In this document: one piece after another, positions 53,590 to 62,004 of the stretch
Layout: every line of letters starts with the position of its first letter
How positions within the stretch are numbered: position 1 is the stretch's first letter
Assembly: GCA_964475165.1 (NCBI GenBank)
Contig: CAYYVN010000007.1
Span: 1 to 64,000, forward strand
Length of the DNA: 64,000 nt
Source: CAYUHK01 sp964475165
GTDB taxonomy: Bacteria; Verrucomicrobiota; Kiritimatiellia; JAAZAB01
Direction of reading: 5' to 3'
The notes under the pieces: generated by a model
Told to the model about the DNA's origin: nothing
The model's database searches: none
Seen by the model: the letters and a program-made list of their open reading frames with translations, nothing else
Program-made: the position numbers and the translations under genes

Positions 53590-54351
53590 CTAGAGCTTGA
53601 TCCCCACTCCGCCAATCAGCTGCAGATCATTGCGCTGCTTATCTGTCGCCGGTTGATTGTTGAACTTATCCGTGAAAACCACACGCAAATTGACGCTCTC
53701 ACTCAAGGCGGCCTCAGCGCCCAGCTCGCAGTTGAGGAAAAAATTATCGAAATCCTCGCAGGCCGGTAGAACTTCGATCATCTCCCACAGCTTGGCATTG
53801 GCGGGCAGCTTGATCTCATAATACTGGGCGAAACGCAGGTTAGCCGTATCTTGCGCCGGCTCATCACGCAGCACCTGGCGCACATAAGATGCGCCCAGCT
53901 CAAGACTGAGGCTCTGGCGGGCACTCTTGCATAGATAGCGCCCTAGTCCCGGCCCCACCACCCCACGATAATCGATGTCGGCAATATGGTCATGGCGAAG
54001 CTCACCATGCAGATAGGCATAGTTGCGTTCGGAAAAAAGGCACTTATAGGCAGCCTGGGCGGCAGCATTTTGCACGCTGGTTTCATCTGAGCTTTCCCCG
54101 TAATTACCGCCAACCTGCAGGCGTAACTCGTGCGGATCCCTCGCATATTCCGCCAGTAAACTGCTATCCAGGATCAAGCTCTTGCTATTGCCACGCACCA
54201 GATTAATTCCCGCATTGAGGCTGATATCCCAGCTTTCCTGGGCCGCCGATTCCTCCTGAGCCAGCCCCTGGCTGGAGCCCAGACTAATCCATAACAACCC
54301 GGCAATGACAAGCTGCGCTGCGCCTAACCTACTCAGAGATCCTAATCGCAT
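53590..54351 (-). CDS. DUF481 outer-membrane beta-barrel protein
   Basis: A 253-residue exported protein. A signal peptide is clear (hydrophobic LVIAGLLWISLGSSQGLAQ ending near residue 32). The rest alternates polar and hydrophobic residues and matches the DUF481/YdiY pattern: NAGINLVRGNSKSLILDSSL and later GASYVRQVLRDEP and VVFTDKFNNQPATDKQRND, ending in a hydrophobic strand (LIGGVGIKL). It is probably a small outer-membrane porin-like barrel of unknown function. AAGGAG precedes the ATG. Confidence 0.8.
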   Translation of the reverse strand: MRLGSLSRLGAAQLVIAGLLWISLGSSQGLAQEESAAQESWDISLNAGINLVRGNSKSLILDSSLLAEYARDPHELRLQVGGNYGESSDETSVQNAAAQAAYKCLFSERNYAYLHGELRHDHIADIDYRGVVGPGLGRYLCKSARQSLSLELGASYVRQVLRDEPAQDTANLRFAQYYEIKLPANAKLWEMIEVLPACEDFDNFFLNCELGAEAALSESVNLRVVFTDKFNNQPATDKQRNDLQLIGGVGIKL

Positions 54352-54397
54352 GGCTTACTCCTTACTGAAGTTCAACCCTCAACCCCAATTGCCCGCC

Positions 54398-54426
54398 AGC
54401 ATAGCCGCGCCGCGCCTATATAGCAA
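54398..54426 (-). promoter_or_regulatory. promoter of the DUF481 gene with upstream inverted repeat
   Basis: Minus strand TTGCTA (54421-54426), 17 bp, TATGCT (54398-54403). The perfect inverted repeat GCGCTAG-A-CTAGCGC (54427-54441) abuts the -35 and may bind a regulator. Confidence 0.45.
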
Positions 54427-54607
54427 GCGCTAGACTAGCGCCCGGAATGGAGAAAGTGCCGTGAAATACCGCAGGCAGGGCTGATCCTGATCTTAGCGCA
54501 AGACCTGGAAAGGACCATAGGGACCGGTCAATCTATATCCCTGGCCAGAGAACCAGACATACCAGCCATCCCGCTCCCGATACCGGGCCAGGCGAGGCGG
54601 ATTGAGC

Positions 54608-54636
54608 TTGACCCGGGCGGGATGATCTCGCATGCT
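54608..54636 (+). promoter_or_regulatory. glyS promoter (predicted leaderless)
   Basis: TTGACC (54608-54613), 17 bp spacer, CATGCT (54631-54636), eight bases before the ATG. No Shine-Dalgarno is present. Confidence 0.5.
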
Positions 54637-54644
54637 GGCGACCT

Positions 54645-56084
54645 ATGAAAACACGCCCGCATAAAGCCACGCTGGAGGCCCTGATCTCGCTTTGCAAAAG
54701 GCGCGGATTCATCTTCCAAAGCTCCGAACTCTACGATGGTCTCAATGGATTCTGGGATTATGGCCCGCTGGGCTGTGAATTGAAACGCCGCATCCGCGAG
54801 GCCTGGTGGAAAGCCATGGTCCAAAGGAGGGAAGATGTCGTCGGCCTGGACTCTGCGATCATCATGCATCCGCGGGTCTGGGAAGCCTCGGGGCACACTA
54901 CCAGTTTCGCCGATCCCATGGTGGACTGTCGCGCCTGCCGGAAACGCTTTCGGGCCGATGTGCTTTGCGAAGAGCAAGGCCAGCAACTGGTGCAAACAGC
55001 GCAGGGCTACTCCCTCCCCGAGGGCATCAAGTGCCCGGCCTGCGGCGCCAGAGACCTCACGCCGCCGCGCGCTTTCAATCTGATGTTCAAAACCTTCGTG
55101 GGCCCGCTGGAGGAGGAATCGGCCGTGGCCTATCTGCGACCGGAAACCGCCCAGGGTATCTTCGTGCAATTCCAGAATGTTCTGGCTGTCTCGCGCCAGA
55201 AGATCCCCTTTGGCATCGCCCAGATCGGCAAGGCTTTCCGCAATGAGATCAATCCGCGCCATTTCACTTTCCGTTCCCGCGAATTCGAGCAGATGGAACT
55301 GGAATACTTCATCAAACCCGGCAGCGACACGCAGTGGTATGAATATTGGGTAGCCGAACGCCTCAAATGGTATGAGGCGATTGGTCTGCCGGCGACCAGC
55401 CTGCAAGCCAGCGCCTATCCTCCCGATAAGCTGGCTCATTATGCCAAGGCCTGCACTGATGTCCTCTATGATTTCCCCTTCGGCTGGCAGGAGCTGGAGG
55501 GGATCGCCGCCCGCGGCGCTTTCGATCTCACCCAGCACCAGACCCATAGCGGCAAATCCATGGAATATTTTGATCCGGAAACGCGCGAGAAATTCATCCC
55601 GCATGTCATCGAGCCATCGGCGGGAGTGGATCGGGTGGCCCTGGCCCTGCTCTGCGAAGCCTATCGCGAGGAATGGGTGCCCAAGGCCGATGTGGCCGGC
55701 GAGCCGCGCCGCGCCGAGCCAGGCAAGCCAGTGCCGGAAGGTTACGAGCCGCGTACCGTGATGGCCTTTGCCCCGGCCATGGCGCCCATTCAAGTGGCGG
55801 TCTTTCCCTTGCTTAAAAACAAGCCCGAACTGGTGGCGCAGGCGCGCACCGTCTTCAGCCAGCTCCAGCGGCGCTGGACCTGTTTCTGGGATCAAACCGG
55901 CGCCATTGGCCGGAGATACCGGCGCCAGGACGAAATCGGCACGCCCTTCGGGGTAACCATTGATTTCCAAACCTTGCAGGATCAAACCGTGACCCTGCGC
56001 CATCGCGATACGATGCAACAAACCCGCCTGGCTATTGCCGAGCTACCCGCGCAGCTGGAGCTGGCCTTGGATGGCAGCCTCTGA
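54645..56084 (+). CDS. glyS: glycyl-tRNA synthetase, single-chain (eukaryotic/archaeal-like) type
   Basis: Charges tRNA-Gly, 479 aa, alpha2 type rather than the alpha2beta2 form common in many bacteria. Landmarks: RGFIFQSSELYDGLNGFWDY followed by GPLGCELK, a zinc-like pair CRACRKRF...CPACGA in the insertion, LRPETAQGIFVQF, FGIAQIGKAFRNEI, FRSREFEQMELEYF, SAGVDRVALALL and the anticodon domain from FAPAMAPIQVAVFPLLK. The ATG at 54645 gives a normal N-terminus and lies eight bases after a -10 element. Confidence 0.95.
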   Translation: MKTRPHKATLEALISLCKRRGFIFQSSELYDGLNGFWDYGPLGCELKRRIREAWWKAMVQRREDVVGLDSAIIMHPRVWEASGHTTSFADPMVDCRACRKRFRADVLCEEQGQQLVQTAQGYSLPEGIKCPACGARDLTPPRAFNLMFKTFVGPLEEESAVAYLRPETAQGIFVQFQNVLAVSRQKIPFGIAQIGKAFRNEINPRHFTFRSREFEQMELEYFIKPGSDTQWYEYWVAERLKWYEAIGLPATSLQASAYPPDKLAHYAKACTDVLYDFPFGWQELEGIAARGAFDLTQHQTHSGKSMEYFDPETREKFIPHVIEPSAGVDRVALALLCEAYREEWVPKADVAGEPRRAEPGKPVPEGYEPRTVMAFAPAMAPIQVAVFPLLKNKPELVAQARTVFSQLQRRWTCFWDQTGAIGRRYRRQDEIGTPFGVTIDFQTLQDQTVTLRHRDTMQQTRLAIAELPAQLELALDGSL

Positions 56085-56107
56085 GGCGCGTCTAGGCCTG
56101 AGGATGA

Positions 56108-56938
56108 CTAGCGCTGCCGCGCCGCGGCTGGCCGGGATCCGTAGCAACCCTTGAAGACATAGACAGCCGGCCCGCGCAACGTGACCGCGCGCGCGCCCTT
56201 GGCCGTCAGGCGAAAATCAACCTCCAACACATCGCCACTGGCGCAAGTGACCTGGACCGGCGGCTGCAGGCGGCCTAAACGCGCGGCGATCAAGGCGGCG
56301 GCGGCGCTGCCAGTGCCGCAAGCGGCTGTTTCAGCTTCCACGCCCCTTTCATAGGTGCGTAGGCGCAAGGCATGCCGACCGGTGATGGTCATAAAATTAA
56401 CATTGGTGCCGTGGGGCGCAAAATGCTGATGATAACGGAGGGCGCGCCCCCAGAGCTCGACATTCAGCCTGGTCAGGGCGCGGCTTTCGAGCACGGCATG
56501 GGGCACACCGGTATTAACAAAATGCACCAGCAGCTGACGGCCGCGCACGCGCAAAGAATGCTGCAAGCGCCAAGCGCGCGGCTGGGTCAGGGCCAGACGC
56601 ACATCCTCATCTATAATGGCGGCTTGTATCAGGCCAGCGCGCGTGGCGATACGCATGGTCGCCGGGGCCCGGCCCAGATCATGAGCCAGCCTGGCCGCAC
56701 AGCGCGCGCCGTTGCCACACATCTCAGCCTCAGCCCCATCCGGATTAAAAAAACGCATGCGAAAATCGGCTTGGGCCGAGGGTTGGATGAGGATCAAGCC
56801 TTCGCTGCCAATCCCCGTATGGCGCGCGCATAAGCGCCGGATCAGGCCGGCATCCGCTTGGGACCAAGCGGCGCGCGGATCATCCACCAGAATGAAATCA
56901 TTGCCGGCGGCCTGCATTTTCCAGAAGCTTACTGGCAT
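56108..56938 (-). CDS. dapF: diaminopimelate epimerase DapF
   Basis: PLP-independent racemase making meso-DAP for lysine and peptidoglycan, 276 aa. Both catalytic cysteines are visible, in EMCGNGARC and TAACGTGSAAAALI. The N-terminus FWKMQAAGNDFILVDD is typical. The start at 56938 gives this standard N-terminus; the frame upstream to 57001 crosses the hup terminator. It lies downstream of hup but beyond a strong terminator, so it probably has its own promoter, which I could not place with confidence. Confidence 0.94.
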   Translation of the reverse strand: MPVSFWKMQAAGNDFILVDDPRAAWSQADAGLIRRLCARHTGIGSEGLILIQPSAQADFRMRFFNPDGAEAEMCGNGARCAARLAHDLGRAPATMRIATRAGLIQAAIIDEDVRLALTQPRAWRLQHSLRVRGRQLLVHFVNTGVPHAVLESRALTRLNVELWGRALRYHQHFAPHGTNVNFMTITGRHALRLRTYERGVEAETAACGTGSAAAALIAARLGRLQPPVQVTCASGDVLEVDFRLTAKGARAVTLRGPAVYVFKGCYGSRPAAARQR

Positions 56939-56950
56939 GATATAAACGAG

Positions 56951-56983
56951 AAAAAGGCCGCGGCTTATCTGCCGCGGCCTTTT
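56951..56983 (-). terminator. rho-independent terminator after hup
   Basis: Stem AAGGCCGCGGC / GCCGCGGCCTT (56954-56981) with a six-base loop, followed on the minus strand by TTTTT. It is near-symmetrical and could work on both strands. Confidence 0.9.
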
Positions 56984-57010
56984 GGTTAACCCGTTAAACA
57001 AAAAAATGTT

Positions 57011-57286
57011 TTACGAGAGAATAGCGTCTTTGGCCGCTTTGGCGATGCGGAACTTAACCACCTTCTTGGCCGGGATCTTGATGGTCGCGCCAGTGGCCGG
57101 ATTGCGGCCCAGGCGCGCTTTACGGTTAACCAAAACCAGCTTGCCCAGTCCGGGAATGGTGAAGGTATCTTTGGCGCCTTTATAGGCCATGGCCACGAGC
57201 GCCTCCAAGGCGGCGGCGGCCTGCTTTTTGGTAATCTCGGCGGCCTCCGCTATGTCAGCGATGATTGCAGTCTTGGTCTTAGCCAT
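57011..57286 (-). CDS. hup: HU-family DNA-binding protein
   Basis: Nucleoid protein of 91 aa with the HU/IHF fold: N-terminal helices (KTAIIADIAEAAEITKKQAA), GLGKLVLVNRKARLGRNP and the beta-arm GATIKIPAKKVVKFRIAKAA. RNPATG is the DNA-bending arm motif. GAGGAGGGC lies before the ATG and a terminator follows. HU rather than IHF is suggested by the generic arm but is not certain. Confidence 0.93.
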   Translation of the reverse strand: MAKTKTAIIADIAEAAEITKKQAAAALEALVAMAYKGAKDTFTIPGLGKLVLVNRKARLGRNPATGATIKIPAKKVVKFRIAKAAKDAILS

Positions 57287-57441
57287 GAATAATGCCCTCC
57301 TCTATTTTATTTTGCGCACCGTTTAATAATACTCGCCACTCAAGCCAATCCTCATCCATTGGCCGGCATCATGGCAGAGTAAGCGAGCGGATGCAATAAC
57401 ATTTTTTGGTCATTCAGCCGCCAGCCAACGGCGGCCACGCG

Positions 57442-57849
57442 CTAGGGATCGGTATTTTCCAGCGTTAAAGAATCAAAGCGGATGCGGCGATAGAAACAGT
57501 CGCGCGGTTGCTGCTCACGGTTCCGCGTATGGCAGATACCACCCTGGCGCGGGCGCACACGATATAGCAGGGAGTTCTGCTCGCAATTGATGTAGGCTTC
57601 CAAGAGCTCGAAAGTCTGCCCGGAGGTCTGCCCCTTCACCCAGAGTTCATTGCGCGAGGTGCTCCATAACACCAGCTGGCGCCGGCGCAGGGCCTCTTGA
57701 AAGGCGTGGGCATTGGTATAGGCCAGCAGCAGCACGGCCCCGGTATCGGCATGCTGCACCACCACCGGAATCACTTGCGCGCCGTTGGCCGCCATGCGCG
57801 CGATCTTCTCAAAATCAATTTGCAGTTGCTGGCCTTCTTCCAGATCCAT
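57442..57849 (-). CDS. hisI: phosphoribosyl-AMP cyclohydrolase HisI, variant metal site
   Basis: Opens the purine ring of PR-AMP in histidine synthesis, 135 aa, without a fused HisE. The core segments are VIPVVVQHADTGAVLLLAYT, LWSTSRNELWVKGQTSG and the cysteines of NCEQN, GICHTRN and RDCFYRR. Two points differ from the textbook enzyme: the magnesium motif DCDxD reads NCEQN, and the loop between the last two cysteines is about five residues longer (CHTRNREQQPRDC). The zinc cysteines remain. It may be a lineage variant. GGGAGGAG precedes the ATG; the upstream kinase gene ends 36 nt before. Confidence 0.85.
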   Translation of the reverse strand: MDLEEGQQLQIDFEKIARMAANGAQVIPVVVQHADTGAVLLLAYTNAHAFQEALRRRQLVLWSTSRNELWVKGQTSGQTFELLEAYINCEQNSLLYRVRPRQGGICHTRNREQQPRDCFYRRIRFDSLTLENTDP

Positions 57850-57885
57850 CTTTGCTCTCCTCCCACCAACTAGCCTCCCGGTGCT

Positions 57886-60120
57886 TTAAGGTTGCGGCGC
57901 CAGCCCGGGCATTAAGCGTTGCACTTCTTCTTGGCCGGCAGCCGATAGCTGACCAGCCGCTGCCGCCAGAGACTCAGCCATTTTAAGCTGGCCGCTTTCG
58001 TAACATAACAGGGCCAGCCCGAGCATGATCTCGAGGCGCTCCCTCTCGGCCAGGCGGGCGCTTTCCAGATAATGGTTGGTGATTTTCAGCATATAGGGAA
58101 TGCTGATCTGATCCCAGCTCATCAGCAGCTGGCCGGAGCTATCGAGGGCGATGGTGAGGCCCTGGCTGGTATCAGCGGCGATAATATCGCGCCAGGCTTC
58201 TCCCAGCAACCAGCCTTGCAGATAGGGGGCGCTGCGAATGGAACGCACTATAAAAACTTTCAGTTTATCGAGGATGCGATAGGAATCAAACAGAGCTTGA
58301 TAATGAGCCTGCGCTTCTGGCGTGGTCAATTCCGGCTGCAAGGCGCTCAAGGCCCGGGCGGCCTCGGCAAACTGGCGCCGGGCAATGAGAGGCGCATTGG
58401 CGGCCCGCGCGGCATCTAACCGATCCAGCTCGCCTTGCACAACCTGAATCTGCAGGCGTTCCGCTTCCTGGGCGCGTTGGCGGGCAGCTTGGCGCTCTTT
58501 CTCGGCGGCGCGCTGTTGCTGTAGGGCGGCGGCCGCCGCCTGGCGCGCGCGGGCCTCTTCGGCCCGAATGCGTTTCTGAACGGCGGCCACGCGCGTGAGC
58601 GCTTCCGCCAGGACGGTCCGGCTCTGCTCAACCAGATTATATTGCACGATGGCATTTTCGAAAAGCGCCTCCAGCTCAGCCAGCTGTTGTGGATCTGTCG
58701 GGGCGCTATCCCAAGCCGCCAGGGCGGCCTGCTGCAGGGCGCGCTGATCGTCCAGTTCATTGAGGCTCGTCTGGCTATTGGCCAGGGCTTCTTGCAATTC
58801 CAGCAGCAGCGCTTCGTGGCTCGGCAGGGTCTGCGTGGCGGTGATGGCTTGCTGCTCCAGGGTCTGCAGCTGAGCGGCGCTCTCCAGGGAGATCTGCGTC
58901 AGGCCCATCAGGCGGACCTTCAGTTCGCTGCCCCGCGCCAAGGCCAGCGTGCGTTCCTCTTGCGCCGCTTGGGTCGCACTGGCCTGATGGCGTTGGCGCT
59001 GTAGCCACCAACTGCCAGCGACCAATACGCCGACCAGGATCAAGGCGCCCGCCGCCAGAAACACTTGGCGCGGAGGCGGTTTTAAGAGCCGCCATGATTT
59101 GTGCGCCGCCCCAGCGACGATCGTCGGCAGGCGCGCCGTTTTAGCCTTAGCTTTCTTCAAGGGTGCCCGCGAGGCCGCCAAAGCCGCGCGCATATCCAGC
59201 AGCAAAGCGGCATAGGAAGGATAGCGCAGGGCCGGTTCGGCCTGCAACATCCGCGCCACCATAGCCACGGTGGGCTGATGCAAATCAGGCTGATATTGCA
59301 GTAGACTGGGTGCCGGCTGACGCAAGCGGGCTACGACCACATCCGCTGGCGTGGCGCCATCAAAGGGCGGCTGACCAGCCAGAACATGGAAGAGCATGGC
59401 ACCCAAACTATAAATATCAGACCGGAAATCAACTTTTTTGCCACGCGCCTTTTCGGGAGCGATATAATATGGCGTACCCCAGACCTGCTGACCTTGTTGC
59501 TGCTGCTGCCCAATGAAACTGGCCAGACCAAAATCAACCACCTTGGCTTCGCCATTCAGGCCGAAGAGCACATTGGCTGGTTTGATGTCTCCATGCACCA
59601 AGCCCAGTTCGCTGGCGGCGTTCAAGCCCTCGGCCACTTCCAGGTGTATTTCCAAAGCCCGCGTTTCCGGCAGAGCCCGGCCATTGGCGATCATCACATC
59701 CAACTGCCCGCCATCGACCAGTTCCATGGCGATATAGGGCTGGCCGGCAAACTGGCCAAAGGAATAAATCTGCACCACATTGCGATGATTCAAGGCCGCC
59801 GCCGACTGCGCTTCGCGCCGGAAAGAAGCCACGAATTCTTCGTTATCGCCCAAGGCCCGCTTCATGACCTTGAGCGCGATATGCCGCCCCAGCTCGCGAT
59901 CGACCGCGTGGTAAATAACCCCCATACCACCGGCACCCAAACGATTCAAAAGCAGGAAAGAACCAAATTTAGCGGGAACGGTCTGCGGCGCGCCACAGGC
60001 TTGGCAGGTGATGCTCGAGAAGGAGGGCAGATGCGAAACATCCATCACATGCTGGCATTCAATGCAGGCCAATTTTTCAACCCGGACAGTCCCCACTATG
60101 GTTGCTTCTTGATCGGCCAT
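57886..60120 (-). CDS. membrane-anchored Ser/Thr protein kinase with N-terminal zinc ribbon
   Basis: A 744-residue Hanks-type kinase. Residues 19-42 form a CxxC...CxxC zinc ribbon (CIEC, CQAC). The kinase domain (about 53-315) has LGAGGMGVIYHA, Lys84 (IALKVMK), HGDIKPANVL (175-184), DFG (195-197) and IAPEKARG. The catalytic motif is HGD rather than HRD. One transmembrane helix (about 351-372) is followed by an Ala/Gln/Glu-rich coiled coil and a C-terminal domain of unknown fold, which should be outside the cytoplasm. The start at 60120 follows GGGAGAAGGGG. Targets are unknown. Confidence 0.9.
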   Translation of the reverse strand: MADQEATIVGTVRVEKLACIECQHVMDVSHLPSFSSITCQACGAPQTVPAKFGSFLLLNRLGAGGMGVIYHAVDRELGRHIALKVMKRALGDNEEFVASFRREAQSAAALNHRNVVQIYSFGQFAGQPYIAMELVDGGQLDVMIANGRALPETRALEIHLEVAEGLNAASELGLVHGDIKPANVLFGLNGEAKVVDFGLASFIGQQQQQGQQVWGTPYYIAPEKARGKKVDFRSDIYSLGAMLFHVLAGQPPFDGATPADVVVARLRQPAPSLLQYQPDLHQPTVAMVARMLQAEPALRYPSYAALLLDMRAALAASRAPLKKAKAKTARLPTIVAGAAHKSWRLLKPPPRQVFLAAGALILVGVLVAGSWWLQRQRHQASATQAAQEERTLALARGSELKVRLMGLTQISLESAAQLQTLEQQAITATQTLPSHEALLLELQEALANSQTSLNELDDQRALQQAALAAWDSAPTDPQQLAELEALFENAIVQYNLVEQSRTVLAEALTRVAAVQKRIRAEEARARQAAAAALQQQRAAEKERQAARQRAQEAERLQIQVVQGELDRLDAARAANAPLIARRQFAEAARALSALQPELTTPEAQAHYQALFDSYRILDKLKVFIVRSIRSAPYLQGWLLGEAWRDIIAADTSQGLTIALDSSGQLLMSWDQISIPYMLKITNHYLESARLAERERLEIMLGLALLCYESGQLKMAESLAAAAGQLSAAGQEEVQRLMPGLAPQP

Positions 60121-60200
60121 GCCCCTTCTCTCCCCGCGCCCCGCCCCTGCGCCATCCGGCCTCAGGTGAGCAGCATCATGCTTGGCTCGCAATAATAGCC

Positions 60201-60209
60201 ATTATAGCA
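60201..60209 (-). promoter_or_regulatory. -10 element of the Ser/Thr kinase gene
   Basis: Minus strand extended -10 TGCTATAAT (hexamer 60201-60206). A clear -35 is not seen, which is acceptable for an extended -10. The leader would be about 75 nt. Confidence 0.5.
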
Positions 60210-60231
60210 GGCGAATGCAATGCACAAACTA

Positions 60232-60252
60232 AGCCCCGCCGGCGGCGGGGCT
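60232..60252. other. GC-rich hairpin between divergent genes
   Basis: Perfect 9-bp stem AGCCCCGCC / GGCGGGGCT with a GGC loop. It has no T run on either strand, so it does not look like a normal terminator; role unknown. Confidence 0.5.
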
Positions 60253-60263
60253 CTATTTAGGCT

Positions 60264-60303
60264 TTGCCCGGTCGCTGGAATCGCATATGATGAAATGCGA
60301 TTC
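60264..60303 (+). promoter_or_regulatory. lgt promoter with a dyad over the -10 box
   Basis: TTGCCC (60264-60269), 16 bp spacer, TATGAT (60286-60291). The -10 lies within a perfect 9-bp inverted repeat GAATCGCAT / ATGCGATTC (60278-60303, 8-nt centre), a good place for a repressor or an mRNA hairpin. GAGGAG and the ATG follow. Confidence 0.5.
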
Positions 60304-60319
60304 TCTGAGGAGATGATCC

Positions 60320-61054
60320 ATGCATCCGATCTGCTTACATATTGGCCGCCTACCCATCTACTGGTATGGCGTGATGACGGCCCTGGCTTTTCTGATCTGT
60401 CTGGCGCATTTGATTTGGCTCGGCAAACAGGAGGGCCGCTCGGCGGAATTCGTCTCGGATTTAACCATCTGGATCATGCTGGGCGGCATCGGCGGCGCCC
60501 GCCTGGCCTATGTCTTGGCTGAATGGCCCAGATTTGCGGTGCAGCCCCAATTGATCCTGCGCCTGGATCAAGGGGGCTTGATCTATTATGGCGGCTTTAT
60601 CGGCGCGGCGCTGCTGGTGGCCATTATGGCCCGGCGCAAGCGGGAACCCCTGGGGCCCCTGGCAGATTTTGTGGTCACGGCCCTGCCCCTGGGCCATGCC
60701 ATGGGCCGCATCGGCTGTTTCCTGAACGGTTGCTGTTATGGCCTGCCGGCCGTATGGCCCTGGAGCGTCAGGATGCATGGTCTCCTGCGGCATCCGGTGC
60801 AGCTTTATGAGGCGAGCGGCAACCTGGTGCTCTATGCTCTGCTGCTGTATCTTTATCGGCACCGCACGCGCCCCGGCCGGATTTTCGCGCTGTATCTGAT
60901 CCTATATCCGTTGCTCCGTTTCAGCCTCGAATTTTTGCGCGGCGACGAGCGGCTCAGCTGGCGGGGCTTAACCTTGGCGCAGCTCATCAGCCTGGGCTTG
61001 ATGCTCTGCGGCCTAGGACTCTGGTGCTGGTTAAAGGCCCCGCGCCAGCGGTGA
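60320..61054 (+). CDS. lgt: prolipoprotein diacylglyceryl transferase Lgt
   Basis: Inner-membrane enzyme that adds diacylglycerol to the lipobox cysteine of lipoproteins, 244 aa with about seven membrane helices. Key segments: YYGGFIGA (with the conserved YGG), HAMGRIGCFLNGCCYG around the essential Arg, HPVQLYEA and LRFSLEFLRGDER. It would process lipoproteins such as the GH172-like protein in this window. GAGGAG precedes the ATG; rluD follows after 5 nt. Confidence 0.94.
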   Translation: MHPICLHIGRLPIYWYGVMTALAFLICLAHLIWLGKQEGRSAEFVSDLTIWIMLGGIGGARLAYVLAEWPRFAVQPQLILRLDQGGLIYYGGFIGAALLVAIMARRKREPLGPLADFVVTALPLGHAMGRIGCFLNGCCYGLPAVWPWSVRMHGLLRHPVQLYEASGNLVLYALLLYLYRHRTRPGRIFALYLILYPLLRFSLEFLRGDERLSWRGLTLAQLISLGLMLCGLGLWCWLKAPRQR

Positions 61055-61059
61055 TCCTC

Positions 61060-62004
61060 ATGACCCAGGAATTCAACTTGAAGGTAGCCCCCGCCGAGGC
61101 CGGTCAGCGGCTGGATCTCTGGTTACGCCAGCGGCTGCCGGAGCTTTCGCGCTCGCGGATCCAGAGCCTGATTCGCAGCGGCCACATCACCCTGGGCGGC
61201 AGCCCCATCCGGGGGCATCGCGCGACGCGCGCCGGAGAAAGCGTGCGCGTCCGCTTACCACCGCCGGTGGCTAGCAGCCTGGAAGCGCAACCCATTCCTC
61301 TGGCCATTATATATGAGGATGCCGCGATCATCGTCGTCAATAAACCGCCCGGGATGGTCGTGCATCCCGCCCCCGGCCATTCTTCCGGCACGCTGGTGAA
61401 TGCCCTGCTCTTCCATTGCCCGGAGCTAGCGGGCATTGGCGGCGAGCGGCGGCCGGGCATTGTGCATCGCCTGGATAAAGACACCAGCGGACTGCTGGTA
61501 GTGGCGCGCCATGATCAGGCCCTGGCAGGGTTGGCCGCCCAATTCAAGAAACGCCAAGTAGAAAAATACTATCTGGCCCTGGTCTGGGGACAACCCCAAC
61601 CGGCCAGCGGCACCATTGAAACCTTGATCGGGCGGCATCAGCGGGATCGGAAGCGGATGTCGGCCAGGCCCCGGGTGGGGCGGCCGGCGCTCACGCACTA
61701 TGAAACGCTGGAACATTTCCAGGGCGTCAGCCTGTTGCGCATCAAGCTCTGCACCGGGCGTACCCATCAAATCCGCGTCCATATGGCGCATCTGGGGCAT
61801 CCGGTCGTGGGCGATCAGCAATATGGGCGCCGCGGCCAGATCCCCTGGCCCTTGGCGCCGCGGCGGCAGATGCTGCATGCCGCGCAGCTGCTGTTCTGCC
61901 ATCCGACCACCGGCCAGCGCCTGGATTTCACGGCCCCGCCGCCGCCGGATCTGGCCTCTCTCCTGCAGGCCTCGCGCGGCTCAGCCATCATTCCTCGGCT
62001 TTAA
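61060..62004 (+). CDS. rluD: RluD-type rRNA pseudouridine synthase
   Basis: Makes pseudouridine in 23S rRNA, 314 aa. An S4 RNA-binding domain (RLDLWLRQRLPELSRSRIQS) is followed by the RluA-family catalytic core with GIVHRLDKDTSGLLVV (catalytic Asp), KYYLALVWG and LCTGRTHQIRVHMAHLGHPV followed by VGDQQYG. RluD is the best fit; RluC is an alternative. The start at 61060 is chosen because the upstream frame (61024) lies inside lgt. Its 3' end overlaps convergent mazG by 17 bp. Confidence 0.9.
   Translation: MTQEFNLKVAPAEAGQRLDLWLRQRLPELSRSRIQSLIRSGHITLGGSPIRGHRATRAGESVRVRLPPPVASSLEAQPIPLAIIYEDAAIIVVNKPPGMVVHPAPGHSSGTLVNALLFHCPELAGIGGERRPGIVHRLDKDTSGLLVVARHDQALAGLAAQFKKRQVEKYYLALVWGQPQPASGTIETLIGRHQRDRKRMSARPRVGRPALTHYETLEHFQGVSLLRIKLCTGRTHQIRVHMAHLGHPVVGDQQYGRRGQIPWPLAPRRQMLHAAQLLFCHPTTGQRLDFTAPPPPDLASLLQASRGSAIIPRL

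Noticed and set aside
54528..56021. Long 497-codon open frame antisense to glyS
   Set aside because: It is the shadow of a GC-rich gene; the glyS frame has complete family motifs, while the antisense frame has none and no ribosome-binding site.
60232..60252. GC hairpin as an intrinsic terminator
   Set aside because: No T run on either strand, and it lies between divergent rather than convergent genes.
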